Shown here: positions 8,982-17,785 of the stretch, one piece after another
Position numbering within the stretch: the stretch's first letter is position 1
Layout: every line of letters begins with the position of its first letter
Source of the DNA: Geothrix sp. 21YS21S-2
Lineage (GTDB): Bacteria; Acidobacteriota; Holophagae; Holophagales; Holophagaceae
DNA: 64,000 nucleotides
Assembly (NCBI RefSeq): GCF_030846775.1
Contig: NZ_CP132910.1
Coordinates: 2,328,001-2,392,000 of the forward strand
Direction: 5' to 3'
Translations under genes and position numbers: made by a program
The notes under the pieces: model-generated
The model's input: only the letters and a program-made list of their open reading frames with translations
Told to the model about the DNA's origin: nothing
Database searches by the model: none

Positions 8982-10103
8982 TCAGGGATTGACCGCGCTG
9001 TCGAAGACGAACTTGCCCTTCTCGATCCGGATGACCACGGCGCCCTTCACCGGGTCGCCGGTGCCCGCGAACGAGATCGCGCCCGTGACCCCCTGGAACC
9101 CCGAGGTGGCGGCCAGGGCGTCCCGGATGGCCCGGGGGTCGGCCTTGCCCGCGGTGGCCACGGCCTGGAGGAGGAGCCGCGCCGAGTCGTAGGTGAGGGC
9201 GGCGGCGGCGTCGGGCACCGCCTTGAACCGGGCGGTGTACTTCGCGATGAACGTCCTGGCCACGGGGCTGTCGGCGTCGGGCGAGTAGTGGTTGGAGAAG
9301 TAGGCGCCGTCCATGACCGCGCCGCCCAGCTTGACCAGCTCGGGGTTGTCCCAGCCGTCGCCTCCCAGGATCGTGGCGGTGAGCCCCAGCTTGCGGGCCT
9401 GCTGCACCTGGAGGGGCACCTCGTTGAAGTAGTTGGGGAGGAAGAGCACCTCGGGGTTGGCGCCCTTGACCTTGGTGAGCTGGGCCGAGAAGTCGGTGTC
9501 CTTGGTGTTGTAGGTCTCGAAGCCCACGATCCTCCCGCCCAGCCGGGTGAACTCGTCCCGGAACACCTCGGCGATGCCCTTGTTGTAGTCGCTGGCCACG
9601 TCGAAGACCACCGCGGCGGTCCTGGACTTGAGCCGGCCGGTGGCGAACTGGGCCACCACGCGGCCCTGGAACGGGTCGATGAAGCAGGCCCGGAAGATGA
9701 ACTTCCGCCCCTTGGTGACGTTGGGATTGGTGGACCAGGGCGTCACCTGGGGGATCCGCGCGGCCTCGGCGATGGGGGCGCCCGCGTTGGAGCACTTGCT
9801 GGACTGGGAGCCGATGATGGCCACCACCTTGTCCTGGCTGATGAGCTTCTGGAAGACCGTGGCCGTGGACTCGGGCTTGTTCTCGTCGTCCTCCACGATG
9901 AAACGCACCTTCATCTGCCGGCCGCCCAGGGTGAGGCCCGCGGAGGCCTCCTCCTGCACCAGCGTGATGGCGTTCCGGGTGGATTGCCCCAGGGCCGAGA
10001 TGTCCCCGGTGAGGGGCGCCGAGACGCCGATCTTGAGCTCGTCCCCCTTGGGCTTGCAGCCGGACAGGACCAGCAGGATCGGCAGAAGCAAGGCGGATTT
10101 CAT
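8982..10103 (-). CDS. livK: Branched-chain amino acid ABC transporter substrate-binding lipoprotein LivK
   Basis: A 373-aa periplasmic binding protein of the Leu/Ile/Val receptor family. The N terminus is a lipoprotein signal with lipobox LSGC at residues 13-16. The receptor fold follows: LKIGVSAPLTGDISALGQSTRNAITL, VAIIGSQSSKCS and AAVVFDVASDYNKG. First gene of the livKHMGF operon. The 115-bp upstream gap holds a small palindrome (CCGCCC, 6-nt loop, GGGCGG at about 10138-10155) without a T tract. The ligand cannot be fixed from sequence; branched-chain amino acids are the family default, but related receptors bind other amides. Confidence 0.93.
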   Translation of the reverse strand: MKSALLLPILLVLSGCKPKGDELKIGVSAPLTGDISALGQSTRNAITLVQEEASAGLTLGGRQMKVRFIVEDDENKPESTATVFQKLISQDKVVAIIGSQSSKCSNAGAPIAEAARIPQVTPWSTNPNVTKGRKFIFRACFIDPFQGRVVAQFATGRLKSRTAAVVFDVASDYNKGIAEVFRDEFTRLGGRIVGFETYNTKDTDFSAQLTKVKGANPEVLFLPNYFNEVPLQVQQARKLGLTATILGGDGWDNPELVKLGGAVMDGAYFSNHYSPDADSPVARTFIAKYTARFKAVPDAAAALTYDSARLLLQAVATAGKADPRAIRDALAATSGFQGVTGAISFAGTGDPVKGAVVIRIEKGKFVFDSAVNP

Positions 10104-10218
10104 GCTGATGGTCCTCGGGGCTAGGGGTAGACGTCACCGCCCCGAATCGGGCGGACTGGGATCAGGCTGGGGGGAATCGCTGGCCCAGAATAACCTGAAA
10201 ACGGTCCCAGGGACCCCC

Positions 10219-11199
10219 TCAGCCCCGGAGGCCCGCCGTGAGCTCGTAGGACCGCAGCCGCGCGGCCGGGTCGAAGATCTGGGAGGTGATCATCAGTTCA
10301 TCCGCCCCGGTGCGTTCGATGAATTCCTCAAGCCCCCTCGCGACCGTTTCCGGGCCGCCCGTGGCACAGCAGGCCAGGATCTGGCCCAGCAGCGCCTGTT
10401 CCTGGGGACCGAGCCGCTCCCGGTATCCGTCCACGGGGGGCGGCAGGCGTGTGGGCCGGCCGCTGCGCAGGTTCACGAAGGCCTGCTGGGTGGACGTCGC
10501 CAGGAACCGGGCCTCCGCGTCGGTGTCCGCCGCGAAGACATTGAAGCCGAGCATGACGTACGGCCGCTCCAGACGCACGGAAGGCTTGAACCGGGCGCGG
10601 TACAGGTCGAGGGCCTGCATCAGGGAGGCCGGCGCGAAGTGGGAGGCGAAGGCGAAGGGCAGCCCCAGGGCCGCGGCCAGCTGCGCGCCGAAGGTGCTGG
10701 ACCCCAGGATCCACAGCGGCACCTCCAGCCCGGTGCCGGGCACCGCCCGCACCCCCAGCCTGGGCTCGCTGGAGAAGTAGTCCATCAGCTCGAGCACATC
10801 CCGGGGAAAGGCGTCGGGGTCCGAGGCGAGATCCCGCCGCAGGGCCCGCGCCGTGGCGGGGTCGGACCCGGGCGCCCGCCCCAGGCCCAGGTCGATGCGG
10901 CCGGGAAAGAGGGCTTCCAGGGTTCCGAACTGCTCGGCGATGACCAGGGGCGAATGGTTGGGCAGCATGATGCCGCCGGCGCCGACCCGGATCGTGCGGG
11001 TCCCCGCGGCCACGTGCCCGATGAGGACGGCCGTGGCGGCGCTGGCGATGCCGGGCATGCCGTGGTGCTCGGCCAGCCAGTAGCGGTGGTAGCCCCAGCG
11101 CTCGGCGTGCTGGGCCAGGGCGAGGGTGTTCCGGAAGGACTGGCCCGCGTCCCCCCCTTCGGTGATCGGTGCGAGGTCCAGGATCGAGAAGGGAATCAT
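10219..11199 (-). CDS. LLM-class flavin-dependent oxidoreductase (luciferase-like, YhbW type)
   Basis: A 326-aa TIM-barrel protein of the bacterial luciferase-like monooxygenase family. It has the MsnO8/YhbW-type N terminus ([19 protein letters not shown]), the block [17 protein letters not shown], the flavin-site stretch [21 protein letters not shown] and [17 protein letters not shown]. Members use FMNH2 or F420-like flavins to oxidise small molecules; the substrate is unknown. It stands alone between livK and the csbD terminator. No strong ribosome site is visible before ATG 11199. Confidence 0.88.
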   Translation of the reverse strand: MIPFSILDLAPITEGGDAGQSFRNTLALAQHAERWGYHRYWLAEHHGMPGIASAATAVLIGHVAAGTRTIRVGAGGIMLPNHSPLVIAEQFGTLEALFPGRIDLGLGRAPGSDPATARALRRDLASDPDAFPRDVLELMDYFSSEPRLGVRAVPGTGLEVPLWILGSSTFGAQLAAALGLPFAFASHFAPASLMQALDLYRARFKPSVRLERPYVMLGFNVFAADTDAEARFLATSTQQAFVNLRSGRPTRLPPPVDGYRERLGPQEQALLGQILACCATGGPETVARGLEEFIERTGADELMITSQIFDPAARLRSYELTAGLRG

Positions 11200-11225
11200 G
11201 GACCCACTCTACCCCGGCCCGCGCC

Positions 11226-11253
11226 AAAAGGCCCCCGCAACCGCGGGGGCCTT
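11226..11253 (-). terminator. Rho-independent terminator after csbD
   Basis: An 11-bp perfect stem (AAGGCCCCCGC paired with GCGGGGGCCTT, counted 11228-11238 and 11243-11253) with a 4-nt loop. Read on the minus strand it ends in a run of four T. It lies 20 bp past the csbD stop. Confidence 0.8.
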
Positions 11254-11273
11254 CCGGGGAGGGAAGCCGGCAG

Positions 11274-11453
11274 CTACTTCCCGAGCACCGTCTTGATCTG
11301 ACCCACCTTCTTCTGGATCTTGCCGGCCACCTTCTCGTTGGCGCCGGCAATCTCCACATCCTTCTGTCCGGTCAGCCTGCCGGCGACTTCCTTGAGCTTG
11401 CCCTTGGCTTCGGTGAGACTGCCCTGGACCTTGTCCTTCATTCCGCTCTTCAT
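11274..11453 (-). CDS. CsbD family stress-response protein
   Basis: A 59-aa acidic/basic helical protein read directly on the minus strand. It begins [20 protein letters not shown], contains the CsbD repeat-like [14 protein letters not shown] and ends TVLGK. The size and the pattern (G-x-x-x-E-A-K-G-K-x-K-E-x-x-G, then K-x-x-G-K-x-Q-K-K-x-G) match CsbD proteins, which are induced by general stress in many bacteria but whose molecular role is unclear. A good ribosome site (AAGGAG) stands about 7 nt before the ATG. It is followed by a strong terminator and preceded by the exported YXWXXG-type protein, so it closes the stress-type cassette. Confidence 0.88.
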   Translation of the reverse strand: MKSGMKDKVQGSLTEAKGKLKEVAGRLTGQKDVEIAGANEKVAGKIQKKVGQIKTVLGK

Positions 11454-11516
11454 CGAACGCTCCTTGAATCGGTGTCCTGTGTTCCACCCCCGCCGGCCGG
11501 CGCCGGCGCGGTCCTG

Positions 11517-11855
11517 CTACCGCTCCCAGCGGCCGGCTTCGTACCGGTAGCCGTCGTGCTCATGGTGGTACCGGGGCCGGACCCAGTGGGCGCCCCGTTC
11601 CCGGGGCTCTTCCCAGCGTCCGCGCGACCAGGCCCACGCGTCGTTCTGGCGTTCCCAGTAGCCGCCGACCCAGTGATGGTGCCTGCCCGGGCGGCGTCCC
11701 CGCCGTTCCATGCGAGGCCTGGGGGGAGCGTCATGGGCATAGCCCATGCCGATGGGGCCCACGTGCACGCCCAGGGTTGTCTGGGCGGGGCTGGGCGTCC
11801 CCGTGCCCAGGAGGAGGGCCAAGGGGATAACGAATGTTGCCAACTGCTTGATCAT
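11517..11855 (-). CDS. YXWXXG-type repeat exported protein
   Basis: A 112-aa protein with an N-terminal signal peptide (IKQLATFVIPLALLLGTGTPSPAQ). The mature part is rich in His, Arg and Trp and has repeated aromatic units HHHWVGGYWERQ, AWAWSRGRWEEP and YRYEAGRWER. Such W-x-x-G-x-W/Y repeats are seen in small exported proteins of many Proteobacteria and Acidobacteria; their function is unknown. ATG 11855 has AAGGAGC 5-6 nt upstream. It lies between csbD and the FtsH-like gene on the same strand, with a 130-bp gap from the latter that could hold its own promoter. Confidence 0.75.
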   Translation of the reverse strand: MIKQLATFVIPLALLLGTGTPSPAQTTLGVHVGPIGMGYAHDAPPRPRMERRGRRPGRHHHWVGGYWERQNDAWAWSRGRWEEPRERGAHWVRPRYHHEHDGYRYEAGRWER

Positions 11856-11985
11856 GAGGGCTCCTTGTCCACGTCCTGAACCATGCATTTGGCGTGCCCA
11901 AGACATACCTCATGGTTTTGCAGCATTAACATGCCATCGCATCCCGTGCCCGGGCCGGGGGTACTCCAAATTGATGACCACGGAA

Positions 11986-14046
11986 TCATCCTGATCGGCC
12001 CGGGCATCCGGCCTCGAAGGCGCGGATCACCAGGAGCGCCTCGGCCAGGTTCATCTCGTTGGCCTCCAGCAGCTTCTCCACCAGATGCGCCGTCAGGGGC
12101 TGGAGCCCGGCGAGGATGGCCCTGGTCTCGCCGTACAGGCGCTCGCTCTGGGCTTCCATGATGGCGCGGGTCTCCTCGTCCACCTCGCCTCCGGACGCGT
12201 CCGGACGGAGGGCGCCGAAGTTGAGGCGGGTCTTGCGGTACATGCCCATTTCGCCGATGGCGTGGTGCAGCAGCTTCGTCGCGCGGGTGATGTCGTTGTG
12301 GGCGCCGTTGGTCGTCCCCTCCTCGCCGAAGAACAGCTCCTCGTTCGCCATGCCGCCCAGGAGCACCCGCACCTCCTGCTCGATGTCGCCCTTGGTCTTG
12401 AGCAGGTTGGCGCCCTCCTTGTGGAAGACGAACCCCAGGGCGTTGGTGCGCGGGTTGGCCTTGAGCGAGATCTTGATGGTCCGCACCTCGGCCAGCATGA
12501 GGTCCCAGTCGTCGCCGGTGCGCCTGCGCTCGTGCGCGAGGTCCACCAGGAAGTGCCCCCACTCGTGGGTGGCGATGATGCGTCGATCGCGCTGGCGTTC
12601 CTGGGTGGTGTGGATGTTGACGTTCCCCACCAGCACGCGTTCGGCGGCCCGCATCAGCGTCCCCGCGTCGATCATCTCGCCCGCCTGCACCGCGAGGATG
12701 CCCGCCTGGTTGACGATGGTCTCCAGGTCCGCCGGGCTGCGGCCTTCGGTCACGGCCACCAGGTGGCGGAGGTCGAGGCCGGGCAGCACCTTGCCGGAGC
12801 GCTGGGCGAGGTAGTGGCCGAAGATGGCCTGCCGCTCCTCCGGATTGGGCATGCGGAAGTCCACCTTCATCTGGAAGCGGCGCAGCATGGCCTCGTCCAT
12901 CGCCATGGTCTCGCTGTTGAAGTTGCTCGCCACGATCCAGATGATCTCGCACCCGTTCCGGCTGCGCACCCCGTCCAGCACGGAAAGGAAGGTGTTGGCG
13001 GTGTCGTCGTCGAACTTCCGGCGTCCGCCGCGCTTCATGAAGAGGTCCTGGGCCTCGTCCAGGAAGACGATGCAGCGCCGGCGCCGCTTGGCCAGGGCCA
13101 GGATGCGGGTCAACGTGTCGGAGCCCCCGGCGACGAGCCCCGTCTCGAGGTTGGCCGCCGAGTGGAAGAGGATCGGCAGCCGCAGCTCCTTGGCCAGGTA
13201 GCTGGCCAGCTTGGTCTTGCCCGTCCCGGCGGGGCCGCTGAACATGACGTTGAAGGGGCGGGCGATGCCGTATTCGGCGTAGATGGCCCGCCTCTGGTAC
13301 TGGTCCTTGATCTGGGCCACCTCGGCCTTGATGTCGTCCATGCCCACCAGATCGTCGAGGGAACCCTGCACCTTCGACGGCTCGATGAACGCCAGGGTCT
13401 TGAACTGCCCCCGGAACTGGTGGAACAGGATCGCCAGCACGCTGACGATGAGCACGGCCGACAATAGGCCGCTGGCCACCGTCCGCCAGGCGTTCTTCTC
13501 CGACTGCGGGCGGGCGCCGGCGAAACGCGTGTCCAGGCGCTCGACCAACCGCAGGCTGGCGGACCGGAGCTCGCTGCGCGGGATGAAGACGAGCTTGCCG
13601 CCCCAGGCGGCCGTGACCGCCTTGTCGGTGAGGATCCGGGTTTCCATGTCGCTGGGGTAGTACGCGTACTGCCGGCCGCCGGATTCGATGAGGAGGATGC
13701 GCTCGGACAGGTCCCACATCAGGGGCCGGTAGATCACATTGATGCGCTCCACCGGATGGGTCTCCAGGAAGCCCAGCGCCGAACCCGTGCCGAACACCAC
13801 CGGCAGCGCGTCGTTCAGCGACCACGGCCCCTCCCCCGCTCCCCCTCCGGTAGCCATGGCGTCCACCTGGACCGCGAGGGCGGTCCGGTGGCGGAGGACA
13901 TGGATGCCATAGGCTGCCCCGGCCGGGACCAGGAGGACCAGGGCCAGCAGCGCAAGGCGCAGGGCCGGGGACCGGTTCCCGAACCAGGCCAGCAGACGTC
14001 TTGCGGCCTCCCCTGCCCTGCCGCCGGGTTTGGAAGGACCGGACAT
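11986..14046 (-). CDS. Divergent FtsH-like membrane AAA+ metalloprotease
   Basis: A 686-aa protein with FtsH domain order. TM1 is at about 29-50, a periplasmic segment of about 135 aa follows, and TM2 is at about 188-209. The AAA module has Walker A GPAGTGKT (271-278) and Walker B CIVFLDEAQ (325-333). The C-terminal peptidase has zinc motif HEWGH (494-498) and the presumed third ligand in GAHNDITRAT (Asp585). It departs from canonical FtsH: DEAQ replaces DEID, and the second region of homology reads DEAMLRRFQMK rather than the ALLRPGRFDR pattern. Active-site residues are kept, so it should be a working protease. It begins 7 bp after a 49-aa membrane protein gene and is followed by an exported repeat protein and CsbD, which suggests a stress or envelope role. 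The housekeeping FtsH is not in the window. Confidence 0.88.
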   Translation of the reverse strand: MSGPSKPGGRAGEAARRLLAWFGNRSPALRLALLALVLLVPAGAAYGIHVLRHRTALAVQVDAMATGGGAGEGPWSLNDALPVVFGTGSALGFLETHPVERINVIYRPLMWDLSERILLIESGGRQYAYYPSDMETRILTDKAVTAAWGGKLVFIPRSELRSASLRLVERLDTRFAGARPQSEKNAWRTVASGLLSAVLIVSVLAILFHQFRGQFKTLAFIEPSKVQGSLDDLVGMDDIKAEVAQIKDQYQRRAIYAEYGIARPFNVMFSGPAGTGKTKLASYLAKELRLPILFHSAANLETGLVAGGSDTLTRILALAKRRRRCIVFLDEAQDLFMKRGGRRKFDDDTANTFLSVLDGVRSRNGCEIIWIVASNFNSETMAMDEAMLRRFQMKVDFRMPNPEERQAIFGHYLAQRSGKVLPGLDLRHLVAVTEGRSPADLETIVNQAGILAVQAGEMIDAGTLMRAAERVLVGNVNIHTTQERQRDRRIIATHEWGHFLVDLAHERRRTGDDWDLMLAEVRTIKISLKANPRTNALGFVFHKEGANLLKTKGDIEQEVRVLLGGMANEELFFGEEGTTNGAHNDITRATKLLHHAIGEMGMYRKTRLNFGALRPDASGGEVDEETRAIMEAQSERLYGETRAILAGLQPLTAHLVEKLLEANEMNLAEALLVIRAFEAGCPGRSG

Positions 14047-14053
14047 GGCCGGC

Positions 14054-14203
14054 CTAGAGGATCTTCCGGCCCTGGGCCAGCTGGATGACGAGGACCACGA
14101 CGGCGAGCACCAGCAGGATATGGATGAACCCGCCCATGGTGTAGGCGCTGACGAGGCCCAGGGCCCAGAGAACGATCAGTACGACTGCGATGGTCCACAA
14201 CAT
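14054..14203 (-). CDS. Small membrane protein, lmo0937/DUF5670-like
   Basis: A 49-aa protein read directly on the minus strand. Two hydrophobic helices (LWTIAVVLIVLWALGLVSAY and FIHILLVLAVVVLVIQLA) are joined by a short TMGG turn, and the tail is basic (QGRKIL). This matches the lmo0937 family of small membrane proteins in length and in the WTI...LWALGL...GGFIHILLVLA pattern. AAGGGG lies about 8 nt before the ATG. The stop is 7 bp before the FtsH-like protease start, so the two are probably co-translated; the peptide could be a regulator or substrate adaptor of that protease (inference). Confidence 0.82.
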   Translation of the reverse strand: MLWTIAVVLIVLWALGLVSAYTMGGFIHILLVLAVVVLVIQLAQGRKIL

Positions 14204-14385
14204 GACGTGCCCCTTCAGAATGGAACCGAACCGCGCCGGAGGCGCGGCGGAAGGGACGAAGCACCTTTCGGGCCACTATCCATATGCCTCGGATCATTGG
14301 GGTTTAAAATCAGGCGACCCGGGGGGCCGATCATTCTGAACCCCACGCCGATCGATTCCGCTCCCGACACCCGCCCCCGGGACCT

Positions 14386-14646
14386 TCAGCCCCCGGAGGC
14401 GGTCTTGACGAAGGTGATCAGGTCGCCGTCCGCGAGCCGGACGCCCTCCCGCCGGTGGGCCACCAGGACACCGTTGACCGCGATGGCGGCCACGCCGGCC
14501 ATGCGGTCGAAGGCCTCCCCCTGGTCCCCGAACCGGCCCCGCGCCTCCCTGAGGACCTCCGCCACGGTGCGCGGGGCCTCCATGGGGATCGACCGGGTCC
14601 CCAGGACCTTGGCCATGTCGTAGGTCAATTCGACGGTGATGGTCAT
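14386..14646 (-). CDS. MoaD/ThiS family sulfur-carrier protein
   Basis: An 86-aa beta-grasp protein ending in SGG, the C-terminal Gly-Gly required for thiocarboxylation in MoaD. Family features include VAAIAVNGVLV and VRLADGDLITFVKTASGG. Its ATG overlaps the stop of the aldehyde:ferredoxin oxidoreductase gene by 4 nt. MoaD supplies the dithiolene sulfur of molybdopterin. The tight pairing suggests a copy dedicated to the tungsto- or molybdopterin cofactor of the neighbouring enzyme; no other cofactor genes are nearby. The 182 bp between its stop side and the next gene show only the end of the operon and no clear terminator. Confidence 0.88.
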   Translation of the reverse strand: MTITVELTYDMAKVLGTRSIPMEAPRTVAEVLREARGRFGDQGEAFDRMAGVAAIAVNGVLVAHRREGVRLADGDLITFVKTASGG

Positions 14647-16532
14647 AGGCGCACCTTGAGCCGCCTGAGGGTCTCCGGGAGGGGCACCCCGTGCTCGTCC
14701 CAGCCGCGCAGGCGGTAGTACTGGGGCAGGAGCCGGTCCAGCGGGTGCCCCGAGGTCATGTGCTTGTACAGCGGCTCGTGGAGGATCCGGTCCGGCAGCG
14801 TGTCGTCGGCGCCGGTCAGGCCTTCCCGCAGGTTGTACATGCGCTCCAGGTTGAAGATCCGCGCGCCGATCTCCTGGAGGTGCCCCGAGGTGATGCGCAT
14901 GCCGGTGACCCGGGACAGCCACTTGTCCATCCAGGTCACCTGCAGGAGCTTGCCGCTCATGATCCAGCGGTAGGCGGGCCCGCTGTTCTCGAAGAGCACC
15001 CGGGCCAGCCGGTGGACCCAGCCGCTGGGCTTGAGGGCGTGCACCTGCCGGGGGATCAGGCCGTACGTCGTGAAGATGCACAGCACCATGGAGTTCACGG
15101 CGCAGGCCAGGTTCTGCTGCACCACCGGGAGCTCGGCCTTGAGCTTGAGGTTCTGGGGATTGATGGTCAGGGGGCCGGTGCTCTCGAAGTACATGCTGGC
15201 GCCCTGCACGTGGCAGCCGCCGCGGTTGGTGGTGGCGTATTCCACGCCCTGGGCGAAGGAGCCCCGGGGGTCGTAGGCCGAGAGCTCCAGGCCCTTGACG
15301 TGCATGGCGAATTCCTTGCCGCCGTACTTCAGGCTCAGGCGCCGGGTCCCCTCCGCCAGCTCGTCGCCCATCCCGCGCCTGTGGGCGATGGCCTCGATCA
15401 TCTCCGCCACCCCTTCGGGACTGCCGAACGTCAGCCCCGTGGAAAGCAGGCCGCGCTGCTGGAGCTCCATGGCGAACCCGAGGGTCACCCCGAGGCTGAT
15501 GGTGTCCAGGCCCAGTTCGTCGGCCATCCAGTTCCAGCGGTTCACCTCGGCCAGGTCGGTGATGCCCAGGTTGGTGCCCATCATCCCGGCGGTCTCGTAC
15601 TCGGGGCCCTTGACCCGCCCGGCCCCCGGGACCTCCACCTCCCGGCCGCAGGCCACCGGGCAGTGGAGGCAGCTGGAGCGGACGCCCACCAGGCCGTGGT
15701 CCTCGAGGTATTCGCCCGAGAGGTTCATGGCCCCGGGGTGGTGCCCCGCCTGGAAGTTGCGGGTGGGGATCATGTTGCGGCCGTTGGTGGTGTTGACGAT
15801 GCCCATGGTCCCGAAGCGCCGCAGCTTTTCGCCGAGGACCGGGTGCCCCTTGAACACCTGCCGGACCCACTGCGTGTAGGTCTTGAAGCCCGCCTCGTCC
15901 GCCATCTCCAGCTTGCGGGTGCCCTGCGCCGAGAGGGCCTTGAGGCCCTTGGAGCCCATGACCGCCCCCACGCCGCAGCGCCCCGCGATGCGGGCGTCCG
16001 AGACGATGCCGGCGTAGAGGACCCTGTTCTCCCCCGCGGGTCCGATGACCGCGTGGTGCATGCCCCTGCCCAGGGCCTTCTGGGTCGCCCCGGTGCCCAG
16101 CCCCCACAGGTCCGAGGCGTCCAGGAACCGCACCGCGTCCGTGTCGCCGTCGATCTCGACGCGCACCGGGACGCCGGACCGCCCTTGCACCACCACCACG
16201 TCGATGCCGGCCTTCTTCAGCCCGAAGGCGAACGAGCCCCCGCAGGCCGAGCTCCCGATCCCCCCGGTGAGGGGGCTCTTGCAGACCACCGCGAACCGGT
16301 TGGACTGGGGCGCCAGGGACCCGTTGAGGGGCCCGGTGGCAAATATCAGGGGGTTCTCCGGCCCCAGGGGATCGATCCCCGGGCGGGTCAGGTCGTAGAG
16401 CAGCCGCGTCCCGTAGCCCTTGCCGCCCAGGTACAGGCGGGCGATGTCCTCGTCCAGCGGCCTGAAGGCGAAGGTGCGGGCTTCCAGGTCGATTTCCAGC
16501 ACGCGCCCGGCGAATCCCTTGATCACGTCCAC
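14643..16532 (-). CDS. Aldehyde:ferredoxin oxidoreductase (tungsten type)
   Basis: A 629-aa member of the AOR family. The N-terminal domain has the pterin-binding pattern YLGGKGYGTRLLYD, FATGPLNGSLAPQSNR and SPLTGGIGSSACGGSF. The iron-sulfur motif CLHCPVACG follows mid-protein, and further down lie NRWNWMADELGLDTIS and the HVKGLELSAYDPRG block. Enzymes of this family oxidise aldehydes to acids with ferredoxin in the cytoplasm and carry a tungsto-bispterin and a 4Fe-4S cluster. Length matches the family (about 600-630 aa). It is the first gene of a two-gene operon with moaD. The aldehyde substrate is unknown. Start ATG 16532 fits the family N terminus (KGFAGRVLEIDL). Confidence 0.93.
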   Translation of the reverse strand: MDVIKGFAGRVLEIDLEARTFAFRPLDEDIARLYLGGKGYGTRLLYDLTRPGIDPLGPENPLIFATGPLNGSLAPQSNRFAVVCKSPLTGGIGSSACGGSFAFGLKKAGIDVVVVQGRSGVPVRVEIDGDTDAVRFLDASDLWGLGTGATQKALGRGMHHAVIGPAGENRVLYAGIVSDARIAGRCGVGAVMGSKGLKALSAQGTRKLEMADEAGFKTYTQWVRQVFKGHPVLGEKLRRFGTMGIVNTTNGRNMIPTRNFQAGHHPGAMNLSGEYLEDHGLVGVRSSCLHCPVACGREVEVPGAGRVKGPEYETAGMMGTNLGITDLAEVNRWNWMADELGLDTISLGVTLGFAMELQQRGLLSTGLTFGSPEGVAEMIEAIAHRRGMGDELAEGTRRLSLKYGGKEFAMHVKGLELSAYDPRGSFAQGVEYATTNRGGCHVQGASMYFESTGPLTINPQNLKLKAELPVVQQNLACAVNSMVLCIFTTYGLIPRQVHALKPSGWVHRLARVLFENSGPAYRWIMSGKLLQVTWMDKWLSRVTGMRITSGHLQEIGARIFNLERMYNLREGLTGADDTLPDRILHEPLYKHMTSGHPLDRLLPQYYRLRGWDEHGVPLPETLRRLKVRL

Positions 16533-16586
16533 CTCCCGGTTTTCGGCTTGGCGAGCGAAGTATAGCTTAAAGATGCGCCGGGGGGG

Positions 16587-17675
16587 TCAGGGTTGAAGGA
16601 CCCGGCGGTACGCCCTGGCCAGCCAGCCGCGGCAGGGCCCGAGGCCCACCGCGTCCCACCAGGTGTCGCTGGCCTGCCCCAGCCTCCGGAGGTCCTCGCC
16701 GGACAGCGCCAGCCGCGCGGCCCTGGCCAGGCTGGCCAGCTGCGCGAGGCTGGTGGCGCTGGCGATGGGGGCCGTCACCCCTTCCCGGGTCAGGAGCCAC
16801 GCCAGCGCCACTTCCGCGGGACGGGCCCCATGGCGGTCCGCCACCTGGTCCAGCGCCGCCAGGATGCGTCCGCCCCGCCCGTCCAGGAACCGGACCATGT
16901 CCGCGCCGCGCGGACTCTTGGCCAGATCCGCCCGGGAGCGGTACTTGCCGGTCAGGAAGCCCCGCGCCAGGCCGCTGTGGGCCAGCACGCCGAGCCCTTC
17001 CCGGACCGCCAGCTGCCGCAGCCCCCCCTCGTACCCCGTGCGGGAACAGAGGTTGTACTCGGGCTGGAGGGTCTGGTAGCCGGGCAGGCCCAGCGCGCGC
17101 GCCACCTTCAGGGACGCTTCCACCCGGGCGGGGTCCATGTTCGAGCACCCGATGGCCCGGATCTTTCCGGCCTCCAGCAGGGCGGCATAGGCGCCGAGGG
17201 TCTCCTCGTGCGGCGTGCCCGGGTCGGGCCAGTGCGACTGGTACAGGTCGATCCGGTCGGTCTGCAGCCGCGTCAGCGAGTCCTCCACCGCGCGCGCGAT
17301 CCAGCGCGCCGAAAGGCCCTTGCGCCCGTCGTGGAAATCGCCGCCCACCTTGGAGAACAGGAGCACGCGGTCGCGCTTGCCGGGATTGGCCCGCAGCCAG
17401 CGGCCGATGATGGTCTCCGACTCCCCGCCCCGGTTGCCCTCCGCCCAGACGGAATAGATGTCAGCCGTATCGATGGCGTTGAATCCCGCATCGAGGAAGC
17501 CGTCGAGCACCTCGAAGCTCCTCTTCTCGTCGAGGGTCCAGCCGAACACGTTGCCGCCCAGGACCAAGGGCGCCAGGGTCATCCCGGTGGACCCGAGGCG
17601 CCGCGTCCCCGGGCTTTGCGTTTGTGCATCGGGCGGTTCAGGCATCACGGAGGGTTGGGCACGGAACGGGGGCAT
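16587..17675 (-). CDS. Aldo/keto reductase
   Basis: A 362-aa NADPH-dependent TIM-barrel reductase. Catalytic tetrad residues are visible: Asp and Tyr in AIDTADIYSVW, Lys in LLFSKVGGDF and His in DLYQSHWPDP. The AKR landmark GCSNMDPARVE follows, and the C-terminal cofactor loop is VTAPIASATSLAQL. This resembles the YajO/Tas-like group. ATG 17675 begins with a poorly conserved segment; an in-frame ATG at 17645 (MPEPPDAQTQ) may be the true start, and the conserved part begins at RRLGSTGM. It is divergent from the DNA methyltransferase, with a 110-bp shared upstream region. The physiological substrate is unknown. Confidence 0.9.
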   Translation of the reverse strand: MPPFRAQPSVMPEPPDAQTQSPGTRRLGSTGMTLAPLVLGGNVFGWTLDEKRSFEVLDGFLDAGFNAIDTADIYSVWAEGNRGGESETIIGRWLRANPGKRDRVLLFSKVGGDFHDGRKGLSARWIARAVEDSLTRLQTDRIDLYQSHWPDPGTPHEETLGAYAALLEAGKIRAIGCSNMDPARVEASLKVARALGLPGYQTLQPEYNLCSRTGYEGGLRQLAVREGLGVLAHSGLARGFLTGKYRSRADLAKSPRGADMVRFLDGRGGRILAALDQVADRHGARPAEVALAWLLTREGVTAPIASATSLAQLASLARAARLALSGEDLRRLGQASDTWWDAVGLGPCRGWLARAYRRVLQP

Positions 17676-17785
17676 GGCCGGGTCCTGGGGGGCGGAGTGG
17701 ATTCCACGATCCTATGCCCCAAGGCGGCAACCCCTCCGTTATATTTTCGGCCGGGGGCGCGATAAGCTCGGGGAGGAGGCGTCGC

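Noticed and set aside
10138-10155. Small palindrome upstream of livK as a terminator
   Set aside because: Only 6-bp arms and no T tract on either strand.
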